Notes under the pieces: model-generated
The model's database searches: none
What the model was told of the DNA's origin: nothing
The model's input: the letters and a program-made list of their open reading frames with translations, nothing else
Shown: one piece after another, positions 25,074 through 34,257 of the stretch
How positions within the stretch are numbered: position 1 is the stretch's first letter
How the letters are laid out: every line of letters starts with the position of its first letter
From: Streptomyces djakartensis
GTDB taxonomy: Bacteria > Actinomycetota > Actinomycetes > Streptomycetales > Streptomycetaceae
Assembly: GCF_014651075.1 (NCBI RefSeq)
Contig: NZ_BMWE01000019.1
Span: forward strand, 62,001 to 126,000
Direction of reading: 5' to 3'
Length of the DNA stretch: 64,000 bases
Translations under genes and position numbers: made by a program

Positions 25074-26159
25074 GTGCCTGGAAAGCGCGTTCTCGTTCTG
25101 CGGCCGGACGAACTCGGCCCGGACGACTGGAAGATGTGGCGGGCGTTACGGACGGAGTCCCGGGCCCCGTCGAATCCCTTCATGGATCCGGTGTTCACCA
25201 CGGCCGTCGGCCGGGTCCGGCCGGGAACCAGAGTGGCGGTGCTGCAGGAGGACGGCTCGCCGGTCGGGTACTTCCCGTACGAGAGGGGCCCTCTGGGGCG
25301 GGGCCGGGCCATCGGACTGGGGGTGTCCGACTGTCAGGGGGCCGTGTTACGGCCCGGGATACGGCTGGACGCCCGACGCCTGCTGCGGTCCTGCGCGCTG
25401 TCGTCCTGGGAGTTCGACAACCTCGAAGCCGGCCAGGGGGTGTTCGTGCCGCACGCGGCGGAGGAACTCCCCTCCCCCGTCGTCGACCTGGGCGAGGGAT
25501 TCGAGCGGTACAGGCAGCGGCTGCGCGCGCGGTCCGCGAGCTTCCTCAGACAGACCCTGGCCAGGGAGCGCAAGCTGGCCCGGCGGGCCGGCGAGGTGCG
25601 GTTCGTCCACGACGCCCGGGACCCGGACGCGCTGCGGGCGCTGATGGCGTGGAAGTCGGCCCAGTACCGGCGCACCGGCCGGCGGGACCGGTTCGCGCAG
25701 GAGTGGATCACCCGGTTGGTGGGACTGCTCGGGGAAGGCGAGGAGGCGGAGTGCCGTGGCGTGCTGTCCGTGCTGTACGCCGCGGACCGACCCGTGGCCG
25801 CGCACTTCGGGCTGCGCTCGCGCACCGTGCTGTCCTGGTGGTTCCCGGCGTACGACCGCGCGTACGCGAGGTACTCCCCCGGCCTCGTCCTTCAGCTGAG
25901 GATGCTGGAGGCCGCGGCCGCCGACGGGATCGAGACGGTGGACCTGGGGAGCGGTCCGGCCCGCTACAAGGACTCGTTCAAGACCCGTGACCTCCGGGTG
26001 TACGAGGGGTCCGTGGTGCGGCCGGTGCCGGGAGGGGCCGTGCACTGGCTGGGCCGGGAACCGGCACGGGCCGCCCGTGGCTTCGTACGCAACCGGCCCC
26101 GCCTGGCCGGCGCGGCGGCACGGGCACTGGAGGGTGTGGGGCGGCTGCGCGGCCGATGA
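25074..26159 (+). CDS. BioF2-like/CelD-type GNAT acyltransferase, two TTA codons
   Basis: A 361-residue protein of the acetyltransf_6 (CelD/BcsL, FemX-like) fold. The first GNAT half (about 5-165) includes NPFMDPVFTTAVGRVRPGTRVAVL. The second half includes YRQRLRARSASFLRQTLARERKLARR, LMAWKSAQYRRTGRRDRF and the conserved C-terminal GIETVDLGSGPARYKDSFKTRD. The family modifies surface polysaccharide or peptidoglycan-type acceptors; the substrate here is unknown. The GTG start at 25074 is chosen because AGGAGG lies 5 bases upstream. Two TTA codons (25146-25148 and 25347-25349) imply bldA dependence and late expression. Confidence 0.85.
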   Translation: MPGKRVLVLRPDELGPDDWKMWRALRTESRAPSNPFMDPVFTTAVGRVRPGTRVAVLQEDGSPVGYFPYERGPLGRGRAIGLGVSDCQGAVLRPGIRLDARRLLRSCALSSWEFDNLEAGQGVFVPHAAEELPSPVVDLGEGFERYRQRLRARSASFLRQTLARERKLARRAGEVRFVHDARDPDALRALMAWKSAQYRRTGRRDRFAQEWITRLVGLLGEGEEAECRGVLSVLYAADRPVAAHFGLRSRTVLSWWFPAYDRAYARYSPGLVLQLRMLEAAAADGIETVDLGSGPARYKDSFKTRDLRVYEGSVVRPVPGGAVHWLGREPARAARGFVRNRPRLAGAAARALEGVGRLRGR

Positions 26160-26388
26160 GTGCGACGCGGGCTCTGCGCCCAGCCTCTCGTGCCATGGCG
26201 CTGGTCCCGGGCCGGTGGTCGCCACACGGAACGGGAGCGTGCCGGCCGTACCGGGTGTTGGTCCGGTGCGGCGAGCGGGGTCCTGCTCGGAGAGCCTGCC
26301 GGGCGTCGCGGTGCGGGCTCGCGGACGCGGGGCGCCGCGCGGCGGAGGGCACGTTCGCAACGGGCGCGGACGGCGTCACTGTACGGAC

Positions 26389-26415
26389 ACCCCCGTGCGG
26401 GCCCCGCACGGGGGT
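26389..26415. terminator. Perfect hairpin between convergent genes
   Basis: ACCCCCGTGCGGG, one central C, then its exact complement: 13-bp arms. It lies between the acyltransferase (+) and the AMIN-like gene (-). The remaining bases of 26160-26612 show no gene. Confidence 0.8.
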
Positions 26416-26612
26416 GGGTGCTTCCTGCGCGCGCGGAGCCGCGAACTTTGGGGCGTGCCGGGCGTCGCCGGGCAGGCGGGACCTCGCGGACACCTCCTGG
26501 GGGGCGGCGGGTGCCCCGCGGCTCGTCGTCCGGGCGAGCGGGCGCGAGGGGGGGCTCTGCTCCTGGGCCGGACGGCGGTGCGCCCGGCTCCGGAGAGCCG
26601 GGCGCGCCCCGG

Positions 26613-27200
26613 TCAGCGGGTGGCGGTCCAGCTGTGGGCGACGTCCACGATGACGCGGCCGTCCAGTTGCAGGACCCGGAAGGGCAGCCGCGCGCGGACG
26701 CCGAGGCCGATCTGGGTCTCGCCCTCGAAGCTGCCGGCGTAGCGGGTGTCCCTGAACGTGCGGTAGCCGGTGAGGTCCACGCCCGGCAGCGGGCGCGCGA
26801 CCCGTCCGGGGTACGTGGGGGCGCCGGTCTCCGGGTCGTAGGCGGGTGCGTACACCCGTACCTCGAGGATGGCCCCGCCGGCCACGGGGATGTACTGGCC
26901 CGAGCCGTCCTGGTAGAGACGGTCGACGTACCGGACCGAGTAGCCGACGTCGCTGCCCCCGCCGGGCACGTCGATGACCATCCGGTCGAAGCAGTCGTGA
27001 CGGCCGGTCCTGACGTCCCGCACCGGCGAGATCGTGGCGCTGGTGTCGGTCTTGGCCAGGCTCCCCCAGCCGGTCGGGCACGCCGTGGCCGCTGTGGCGG
27101 CACGGGCGGCGGCCGGTGCCGCGCCGGCCGGGACCGCTGCCGCCCCCACCGTGGCGCCGACGATCGCGAGAGTCGCGCATGCTGTTCTGATTCGTACCAT
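26613..27200 (-). CDS. Secreted AMIN-like beta-sandwich protein
   Basis: A 195-residue exported protein: signal peptide to about residue 28 (PAGAAPAAA), then a single domain with a pair of cysteines (CPTGWG, HDCFDR). Motifs such as DCFDRMVIDVPG, VRYVDRLYQDGSGQYIPVAGGAILEVRV and TRYAGSFEGETQIGLGVRARLPFRVLQLDGRVIVDVAH are typical of actinobacterial AMIN-like (C-terminal AMIN_III) proteins. Such domains bind envelope polymers. The start ATG has GGGGGCGG upstream. It is divergent from a SpoIIE phosphatase gene. Confidence 0.8.
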   Translation of the reverse strand: MVRIRTACATLAIVGATVGAAAVPAGAAPAAARAATAATACPTGWGSLAKTDTSATISPVRDVRTGRHDCFDRMVIDVPGGGSDVGYSVRYVDRLYQDGSGQYIPVAGGAILEVRVYAPAYDPETGAPTYPGRVARPLPGVDLTGYRTFRDTRYAGSFEGETQIGLGVRARLPFRVLQLDGRVIVDVAHSWTATR

Positions 27201-27349
27201 TGCCGCCCCCGAGGCTCGTGTGCTGCTGGTATGAGGTGAGACGACCGCTGCCGCCGAAAGGTTGCGCCCGCCGCGCCGGAGTGCCGCCGATGGCACATCC
27301 TGGTGGGGAGCGATGGGTGTCCGGTGCGTCCGTACCGGGAGGACGCGAG

Positions 27350-29926
27350 ATGGATGAGCCAACCGCCGTGCCGGACGGGCCAAGGTCACCTGGCGGCCGG
27401 GGCCGGGGCGGTGGTGACGGCCGGTCCCGGACCGGGGACACCGGCCGGGTCGAGGATGCCCTGGCCGCTCCGCTGATCGAGGCGGTCCGGGCCCTGGAGG
27501 GCTACGGCGGACTGGTCTACCTGCGTTCCCGCGACCGGCGCTCGCTGGTGCTCGCGCTGGTGACCGGGGCGCCGCGGTCACTGCTCAGGTCCTGGTGGCG
27601 GGTGCCCGTGAGCGGTGCCCTGCCCATGGCGGAGGCCTACCGCCACGGCGAGAGCCTGTGGCTGCCGGACGAGCGGGCCACCATGGTCCGCTTCCCGCAC
27701 TTCACCGCCGGACTGCCGTACTCCTTCGGGTCGGCGCACCGGCCCGTCCGGATCGGCGGCGAGGCCGTAGGCGTTCTGGTCGTGCTGCGCTCCGCGGCCC
27801 GGTCTCCCATGGACGCGGAGGCCGTGGATCTCGCTCTGCGCCCCGCCGTACGGGACATGGAGCAGCGCCTCGGCCGTCTCGCCGCCGCCCGGTCCGCTCC
27901 GGGGAGCGCCGCCTACCGGATCGAGTACGACGACGAACCGGTCGGCGTGCGGCTGCCCACGCCCGCTTCCCACCCCGTGCGGGTCGGACTCATCGACTGG
28001 GACCTGGACAGCGACCGGTGCTCACCGGACGACGAGGCCCTCGTCCTCCTCGGCATCGACCGGGCGCACTTCAGCGGCCGGATCGCGGACATCGAGGCCC
28101 GCGTCAGCCCCGACGACCTGCATGAGCTGCGGGCCAGCCGGCAGGACGCGCTCACGCACGGCCGGGTCAGGTCCCGGCACTTCCGGATCCGGGACGAGTC
28201 CTCGGGTGGCCTGGAGACCGGCTACCGGCCCGTCGAACTGTGGGGGCATCTCGTGCGCGGCCAAGCCGGGTCCGCCCGGGTCCTGGTGGGCGCCCTGGTC
28301 GACGCGGTCGGCGGACTCACCGCCGCCGAGGCCACCGAGCGGCTGCCCGACGGGCTGTTCTCCCTGGACCAGGACGGCCGCCTGACGTACGCCAACCGCC
28401 GCTGCGAGGAACTGCTGGGCTCCGGCCGGGAGGAGCTCCTGGGCCGCCATCCCTGGGAGGCGATCACCTGGCTCGGGGATCCCTCCTACGAGGACCGCTA
28501 CCGGGCGGCGATGCTGTCGCAGGAGCAGGTGTCCTTCCTCGTGCGGCACCCTGACGCGCACTGGCTGGGCTTTGTGCTGTACCCGGACGTGCACGGGCTG
28601 ACGGGGCGTGTCTATCCCACCGTCGCGCCCTACGGGGACGAGACGGAGCGCGAAGCCGGGGCCGGAGCCGGTACGCCCCTGCCGGGGGCCGCGGCCGGGA
28701 CTGCGCCGCCCGGCCCGGTCGCCGCGGCGCGCGCCGGGGCGCTGTACCACGTGGTGCAGATGGCGAGCGTGCTGACCGAGGCGGTCACGGTGCGGGACGT
28801 GTGCCGGGCCGTGTCGGAGCAGCTGCTGCCCGCCTTCGGGGCGCGGGAACTCGCGCTGTACACGGTCCGCGAGGGCCGGATGTACCTGCTGTGGGAGTCG
28901 GGCTACCCGGAGGGCTTTCTCGACACGTTCGAGGGGGTCACGCTCGACACGCACCTGCCCGGCGTGCACGCGCTGACCACGCGGCTCCCCCTGTTCTTCG
29001 AGTCGCCCGAGGACCTCTCCGTCGCGTACCCGGGCATCAGGCTGGACCGTATGAACGCCTGGGCGTTCCTGCCGCTGATCGCCTCCGGACATCCCGTCGG
29101 CTCCTGCATCCTGGGCTGGGACACCCCGCACCACTTCACCGCCGACGAGCGCTCCGCCCTCACCGCGCTGAGCGGTCTGGCCGCCCAGGCCATGGAGCGG
29201 GCGCGGCTCTACGACTCGGAGTCCGCCGTCGCCCGCGGCCTGCAGGAGGGTCTGCTGCCGCACCGGCTGCCCGCCGTGGAGGGGCTGCGCACCACCGGCC
29301 GCTATCTGCCGGGCACGCAGGGCATGGCCATCGGCGGCGACTGGTACGACGTGATCACCACGGGTCGTGGAGTGGCGCTGATCATCGGGGACGTGGAGGG
29401 GCACAGTGTCGGTGCCGCCGCGGTGATGGGCCAGCTGCGCAGCGCCGTCCACGCCTTCGCCGCGAGCGAGCGGCCGCCGCAGGAAGTCATCACGCACACC
29501 AACCGGCTGCTGGCCGAGCTGGAGGCGGACGTCTTCGCCACCTGCTGCTACATCGAACTGGACCCGCGGACGGGACGTGCGCTGGCCGTGCGGGCCGGGC
29601 ATCCCCCGCCGCTGCTGCGCCACCCCGACGGGCATGCCGAGACGCTGGACCTCGCGGGCGGCGTCATGCTCGGGGTGGAGCCCGACGCGGTGTATCCCGT
29701 CACGGCGCTCACCCTGACCCCCGGCAGCGTGCTCGCCCTCTACACCGACGGGCTCGTCGAGCAGCCGGGCAGTGACATCGAGACGGGCATCGAGGAGGTC
29801 CGCCGCGTTCTGGCCGGGACTGAGGCGGACTCGGTGGAGCACCTCGCCGACCGGCTGGTGCTGACGGCACGGGGCGCCAGGGAACGGCCGGACGACGTGG
29901 CACTGCTGCTGACGGCGTATCGCTGA
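27350..29926 (+). CDS. GAF-PAS-GAF-SpoIIE (PP2C) phosphatase
   Basis: An 858-residue cytosolic regulator. Domains are: GAF-like (about 30-180), a linker with a PAS-fold segment, PAS (about 320-430: LPDGLFSLDQDGRLTYANRRCEELLG), GAF (about 470-620), and SpoIIE PP2C (about 630-850) with metal motifs GGDWYDV, GDVEGHS and a C-terminal RPDDVALLL. There is no HATPase domain, unlike the protein at 8587-11025. The upstream GGGAGGACGCGAG fixes the ATG. It is a paralogue of the protein encoded at 30704-32836: the PAS region shares HPWEAITWLGDPSYEDRYRA versus RPWQSLSWLDDPVYEDHYRT. The likely target is a phosphorylated anti-sigma-factor antagonist; none is encoded nearby. Confidence 0.9.
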   Translation: MDEPTAVPDGPRSPGGRGRGGGDGRSRTGDTGRVEDALAAPLIEAVRALEGYGGLVYLRSRDRRSLVLALVTGAPRSLLRSWWRVPVSGALPMAEAYRHGESLWLPDERATMVRFPHFTAGLPYSFGSAHRPVRIGGEAVGVLVVLRSAARSPMDAEAVDLALRPAVRDMEQRLGRLAAARSAPGSAAYRIEYDDEPVGVRLPTPASHPVRVGLIDWDLDSDRCSPDDEALVLLGIDRAHFSGRIADIEARVSPDDLHELRASRQDALTHGRVRSRHFRIRDESSGGLETGYRPVELWGHLVRGQAGSARVLVGALVDAVGGLTAAEATERLPDGLFSLDQDGRLTYANRRCEELLGSGREELLGRHPWEAITWLGDPSYEDRYRAAMLSQEQVSFLVRHPDAHWLGFVLYPDVHGLTGRVYPTVAPYGDETEREAGAGAGTPLPGAAAGTAPPGPVAAARAGALYHVVQMASVLTEAVTVRDVCRAVSEQLLPAFGARELALYTVREGRMYLLWESGYPEGFLDTFEGVTLDTHLPGVHALTTRLPLFFESPEDLSVAYPGIRLDRMNAWAFLPLIASGHPVGSCILGWDTPHHFTADERSALTALSGLAAQAMERARLYDSESAVARGLQEGLLPHRLPAVEGLRTTGRYLPGTQGMAIGGDWYDVITTGRGVALIIGDVEGHSVGAAAVMGQLRSAVHAFAASERPPQEVITHTNRLLAELEADVFATCCYIELDPRTGRALAVRAGHPPPLLRHPDGHAETLDLAGGVMLGVEPDAVYPVTALTLTPGSVLALYTDGLVEQPGSDIETGIEEVRRVLAGTEADSVEHLADRLVLTARGARERPDDVALLLTAYR

Positions 29927-30017
29927 GCGCCCGTGGGGCCGTCGGCCGGCCGCGCGGCGCCCGCTTCCACGCTGCGGGGGTACTGTTGACTGGCCGGAAT
30001 GAGCGAGGCGGTGGTCG

Positions 30018-30713
30018 GTGGTGGAGTGGCGGCAGTACGCCGAACAGATGGCGCTGCTCGCCCGGGACCTGCTGGCGCAGGATTCCGTGCAGGGGACGCT
30101 GGACGAGATCGCGGCGGCGGCGGTGAAGTTGATCGAGGGCTGTGAGGCCGCGGGCATCCTGGCCGTCTCCAAGGGCCGGGCCGTGACGCTGTCCGCGTGC
30201 GGGGACATGGTCGAGGAGTCCGACCGGCTGCAGGGCGAGCTGGGCGAGGGGCCGTGTTTTGACGCCGCCCGGCGCGTGGACGGTGAGCGGCTGTTCCGTA
30301 TCGCCGACATGACCATGCCGCAGCCGTCCTGGCCGCGGTTCAGCCAGAAGGCCCGCGAGCTGGGGATCGGCAGCATGACCGGCGTACTGCTCTACACCGA
30401 CCAGCAGGACTTCGGCGCGCTCAACCTCTACTCCCGCCGGCCGGGGGCGTTCGGCAGGGACATCGAGTCCGCGGGCTGGCTGCTCGCCTCCCACGCCGCC
30501 GTCGCGCTGTCCACGGCCCGCACCGTCGAGCAGCTCGAGCACGCCCTGGAGACCAGGCACGCCATCGGTGAGGCCATGGGCATCCTCATGGAGCGCCACG
30601 GGCTGAGCGAGGACGAGGCCTTCGCCGTGCTGCGGCGCCTCTCGCAGGAGCACAACATCAAGCTGCGCGATGTGGCGGGGCACGTGCGGGCGGACTCCTC
30701 TGCTCAGGACTGA
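30018..30713 (+). CDS. GAF-ANTAR transcription antiterminator
   Basis: A 231-residue protein. The N-terminal GAF domain (about 20-165) includes EGCEAAGILAVSKGRAVTLSA and FGALNLYSRRPGAF. The C-terminal ANTAR domain (about 175-225) includes AIGEAMGILMERHGLSEDEAFAVLRRLSQEHN. ANTAR domains bind tandem RNA hairpins and suppress termination, and GAF binds a small signal, so the protein is an RNA-binding regulator. The start is GTG (30018, or 30021). It sits between two paralogous SpoIIE phosphatases; its 3' end overlaps the stop of the convergent one by 10 bases. Confidence 0.9.
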   Translation: MVEWRQYAEQMALLARDLLAQDSVQGTLDEIAAAAVKLIEGCEAAGILAVSKGRAVTLSACGDMVEESDRLQGELGEGPCFDAARRVDGERLFRIADMTMPQPSWPRFSQKARELGIGSMTGVLLYTDQQDFGALNLYSRRPGAFGRDIESAGWLLASHAAVALSTARTVEQLEHALETRHAIGEAMGILMERHGLSEDEAFAVLRRLSQEHNIKLRDVAGHVRADSSAQD

Positions 30714-32836
30714 CCGTCCGGCCTGCGCGTGGCGCGCAGAAGGAGCACCGCGATGTCGTCGGTGTGCTGCCCGGTGGGTGTCCTGTGGCGGACGAGCCGG
30801 TCGATGAGCCGTTCCAGATCGTGTCCGTCGCCTGCGTCCAGCCGCCCGGCGAGGTCGGACGTGGCCCGCGTGGTGTCGGTGCCGGGGAGTTCGACCAGTC
30901 CGTCGGTGTACAGGGCGAGGGTGGTGCCGGGAAGCAGGGGCGCGGTGGTGACCGGGTAGTCCGCGCCGGCTTCGATGCCCAGCAGGGGGCCGGGCTCGGC
31001 GTCGAGGACACCGGCCGGGCGGCCGGCGTGGCGCAGGAGCGGGGGCACGTGTCCGGCGCTGGCGAAGGCCGCCTCCTGGCGTGCCAGATCGAGGTGGACG
31101 TAGAGGCAGGAGACGAGCAGCTCGGAGTCGAGGTCGCCCAGCAGCCGGTTGGTGCGGGCGAGGACCTGGCCGGGTGCGGCACCGGCGGTGGCGTGGGCGT
31201 GGATGGCGGTGCGGACCTGGCCCATCAGCGCGGCGGCGGCCATGCTGTGGCCCTCGACGTCGCCGATCAGGGCCGCCGCGGTGGTGTCGTCGAGGCGCAG
31301 AACGTCGAAGAAGTCGCCGCCGACCTCGAGACCGTGGCCGGCCGGCAGGTAGCGGGCCGCGACCTCCAGTCCGGGCAGGTGCGGCAGTGCCCGGGGCAGC
31401 AGGGCGCGTTGCAGTTCATGGACGAGACGGTGCTTGGCGTCGTAGAGCCGGGCGCGGTCGAGGGCCTGGGCGATCAGGCCGGACAGCGAGGTCAGGACCG
31501 CGCGCTCGTCGGCGGTGAACGTGTGCGGTCGGTCGTAGGACAGGATGCAGCAGCCGACCGGCCGGCCCGAGATGATCAGCGGCAGGAACGCCCAGGCCTG
31601 TTTACCGCTGATCTGGGGTGCCCGGGGGTAGGTGGCGGCCAGTTCGGCCGGGTCGGCGAAAAAGGCGGGCGAGCCGCTGGCGAGGACCTGGCCGGCGGGG
31701 GTGAGGTCGGTGTCCAGTGACAGGGCGTCGAGTCGGTCCATGGTGTGGGCCGGGTAGCCGTGGTGGCCGGTGATCTTCAGGCGGCCGGCGTCGGCGACGG
31801 AGAGCACCATGCCCTGGGCACGGAAGGCGGGCAGGATCTGGTGGGCGATCAGTGTCACGAGGTCGCGCACGGTCACCGCCTCGGTGAGCGCCGCGGCCAG
31901 GTGCACCAGTTGGTAGAGGCGACCCGTAGGTGAGGCGGCCACGGGCCGGGCGGGCGGTGGGACCGTGTCGCCGGGCGGCTCCGTCCTCGGGACGACGCGG
32001 ACGCTGATGCCGCTGGTGTCGGGGTACAGCTGGAAGGTCAGCCACTGGTCCGGCGGGCGCAGCGCGGTGAAGGACACGGGGGCGCGGCTGAGGACCGCCG
32101 TGCGGTAGTGGTCCTCGTAGACGGGGTCGTCCAGCCAGGACAGGGACTGCCAGGGCCGGGTCCCCAGCAGCCGGTCGGCGCGGCAGCCGAGCAGGTACGC
32201 CGCGGTGGTGCTGGCCATGATGATCCGGCCCTCCAGGTCCAGGGCCAGGGCACCCTCGGGGAGGCGTTCGAGGTAGTCGGCGGCTGCCAGGCCGGTCTGC
32301 ACCGGGTGGTGTGCGGAGTCGACGGGGACGATGCGCGGATGGTCGGGCAGGGTAGGCGGCCGGGTGGCGTCGTCGAGTATGCGGGCGGTGCGGCGGGCGC
32401 CGGAGGTGATGTGTCCCCGTTCGCGTGGCGTGACCTCGCGGGGACGCGCCGCGGGCCACATCAGCACGATGCCGCCCCAGCTCCGCCGTACACCGGTCAG
32501 CGGGACCGCGGCCAGGGCGAACGGGTAGGGCAGGACGGCGGCCGCCCGCGGGTAGCGGCGGGCCATCTCGTCCTGGCTGCCGATGCAGATCAGGGCGTCG
32601 TCGTGGATCGCGTCGGCGACCGGGACGGGCGCGGTGAGCGGCAGGCGCTGCCAGGGGGCGCTGAAAGCCACCGGCAGGCCGCACAGCGCCACCAGGCGCA
32701 GCACCGGCTCCGCCTCCTCGATCAGGTACAGGCCACCGATCGAGGCGCCGGTGCCGCGCACCATGTCGGCCAGGGCCACCCCCAGTGCGTCGTCCAGCGT
32801 TCCCGCGCCCCTGACTGGCTCGCTGCTCCCGGACAT
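30704..32836 (-). CDS. GAF-PAS-GAF-SpoIIE (PP2C) phosphatase, paralogue
   Basis: A 710-residue protein with the same architecture as the 27350-29926 product: N-terminal GAF (about 15-150), PAS (about 180-300), GAF (about 320-470) and SpoIIE PP2C (about 480-700) with GGDFFDV, GDVEGHS and HTDDIAVLLL. It has no HATPase domain and no membrane segments. The ATG at 32836 follows GGGAGGACAGT. The stop overlaps the convergent GAF-ANTAR gene by 10 bases, so collisional or antisense effects on their 3' ends are possible. Confidence 0.9.
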   Translation of the reverse strand: MSGSSEPVRGAGTLDDALGVALADMVRGTGASIGGLYLIEEAEPVLRLVALCGLPVAFSAPWQRLPLTAPVPVADAIHDDALICIGSQDEMARRYPRAAAVLPYPFALAAVPLTGVRRSWGGIVLMWPAARPREVTPRERGHITSGARRTARILDDATRPPTLPDHPRIVPVDSAHHPVQTGLAAADYLERLPEGALALDLEGRIIMASTTAAYLLGCRADRLLGTRPWQSLSWLDDPVYEDHYRTAVLSRAPVSFTALRPPDQWLTFQLYPDTSGISVRVVPRTEPPGDTVPPPARPVAASPTGRLYQLVHLAAALTEAVTVRDLVTLIAHQILPAFRAQGMVLSVADAGRLKITGHHGYPAHTMDRLDALSLDTDLTPAGQVLASGSPAFFADPAELAATYPRAPQISGKQAWAFLPLIISGRPVGCCILSYDRPHTFTADERAVLTSLSGLIAQALDRARLYDAKHRLVHELQRALLPRALPHLPGLEVAARYLPAGHGLEVGGDFFDVLRLDDTTAAALIGDVEGHSMAAAALMGQVRTAIHAHATAGAAPGQVLARTNRLLGDLDSELLVSCLYVHLDLARQEAAFASAGHVPPLLRHAGRPAGVLDAEPGPLLGIEAGADYPVTTAPLLPGTTLALYTDGLVELPGTDTTRATSDLAGRLDAGDGHDLERLIDRLVRHRTPTGQHTDDIAVLLLRATRRPDGQS

Positions 32837-32979
32837 ACTGTCCTCCCACTCATACCCGGACGCTACGCCCAGCCGGGCGCGGGGGCATGTCGTCGTGGGA
32901 CCTCGTGACGGGAGCGTGGGCGGTCGGGCGTGGCGCACTGGCAGAATCGAGGGCCTGACGTGCGAGCGGGAGGCTGGAC

Positions 32980-33870
32980 TTGCGGACGCTGACATCGCGG
33001 GATCCACTCGCCGTCGCCGTCACCGAGGCGATCCGGCGCGGCGATCTGCCCGGGCTCCGGAAGCTGCTCTGCGATCATCCGGGTCCAGTGACCTGAGTCG
33101 GAGATATTCGGGTAGTTCTCGCGAGCTGCCTGGCGTGCCGGAGGCCGGATTCCAGCAAGCCTGTCCGGACCTGGCAGTCGCACGGCATCCGGTTGACGGC
33201 CTCCGATCTGACGAGGAATCTCTGACTCAGGTCACTAGCGGCCGCGCGCATCACCGAGCAGGGTGAGGAAGGCGAGGGCACACGCAGTCTGCTGCACATC
33301 GCGACCGACTGGCCCGGTCACCTTCCCCGCGGGCCCGAGGTGGTGGCCGCACTCGTCGCCGCCGGGGCCGATCCCGACGCCCGCTTCGAGGGCGCGCACG
33401 AGGAAACTCCGCTGCACTGGGCCGCCAGCAACGACGACGTGCCCGTCCTGGACGCGCTCATCGCCGCCGGGGCCGGCATCGAGGCGCCCGGGGCGGTGAT
33501 CGCCGGCGGTACCCCGCTGGCCGACGCCCGCGCGTTCGGCCAGTGGCGCGCCGCGCACCGGCTGGTCGAGCACGGCGCCCGCACCACCCTCCAGGACGCC
33601 GCCACGCTGGGACTGCTCGACCGGGTCCGTTCATACGTCGAGACCGGCCCGCCCCCGTCACCGGACGAGATCACCTGGCCTTCTGGGGCGCCTGTCACGG
33701 TGGTCACCTGGCCACCGCGCAGTACCTCCACCGGCACGGCGCCGACGGACCGGTGCGGCTACGACGGCGGGACCCCGCTCGGTGTCGCACGCGCCCAGGA
33801 CGCCGCCGACGTGGTGCGGTGGCTGCGCGGCCTGGGCGCGCAGAGCGGGTCGCAGGACAGGACACGCCTC
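32980..33870 (+). pseudogene. Ankyrin-repeat protein, broken by insertion and frameshifts
   Basis: A TTG start with GGGAGG upstream opens LRTLTSRDPLAVAVTEAIRRGDLPGLRKLL, and the frame stops at TGA (33094-33096) inside a 150-bp insert. Removing 33087-33236 exactly rejoins the frame: ...CDHPG + P/AAARITEQGEEGEG..., continuing through ankyrin repeats (LVAAGADPDARFEGAHEETPLHWAA, LIAAGAGIE). Near 33670 the reading shifts to a second frame (AFWGACHGGHLATAQYLHRHGAD) and near 33750 back to the first (GYDGGTPLGVARAQDAADVVRWLRGLGA). At least three lesions are therefore needed to explain it, unless the two shifts are sequencing errors. No natural stop is evident after the last repeat. Confidence 0.8.
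33087..33236. mobile_element. 150-bp MITE-like element with 19-bp terminal inverted repeats
   Basis: The ends are AGTGACCTGAGTCGGAGAT and the inverse of AGTGACCTGAGTCAGAGAT (18/19 match). No transposase fits inside. It lies within the ankyrin gene, brings an in-frame stop, and its exact deletion restores the host reading frame. No clear target-site duplication is visible. It is probably mobilised in trans by an insertion sequence with matching ends elsewhere in the genome. Confidence 0.75.
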
Positions 33871-33895
33871 TCGGCCGGCGGTGGGACCGGCCGGC

Positions 33896-34078
33896 TCACA
33901 AGCAGTAGCGAACCATCCATTCGTCCTGGTTGTACGCGGTGCGGTCCGGGTCCGGGACGCTGGCCGGCCGCTCCTCGACCATGTCCTCCACGCGCACCGG
34001 CTCCGGCAGCGCCCCGAAGCGGGCCCGGCGTGCGGCGGCCTCCGCCTCACTCCCCTGCTGCACAGTCGCGTCCTCCAC
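33896..34078 (-). CDS. Small conserved hypothetical protein
   Basis: A 60-residue acidic protein starting at GTG (GAGAGGGGA upstream), with the body ARRARFGALPEPVRVEDMVEE and a conserved-looking tail TAYNQDEWMVRYCL. I have seen this C-terminal pattern in short streptomycete proteins, but no function is known to me. A much longer open frame continuing upstream on this strand is antisense to the chitosanase gene and is rejected. Confidence 0.7.
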   Translation of the reverse strand: MEDATVQQGSEAEAAARRARFGALPEPVRVEDMVEERPASVPDPDRTAYNQDEWMVRYCL

Positions 34079-34257
34079 GGCGATTCCCCTCTCCGGCCGG
34101 CCTCCTGATCGACCCTGCTCCGGTACAGGAGTTGACGTGCGAGACGGGCCCATGGTTCCCGTGCAGTCGCTCAGCCGGACGTCGTGCCGTGAGGCGGTGT
34201 TCGGCGGGGGCGGTGGGAGCAACTTCGCGCGCGGCTGTTCCCCTCCCGGGCCGCCAA

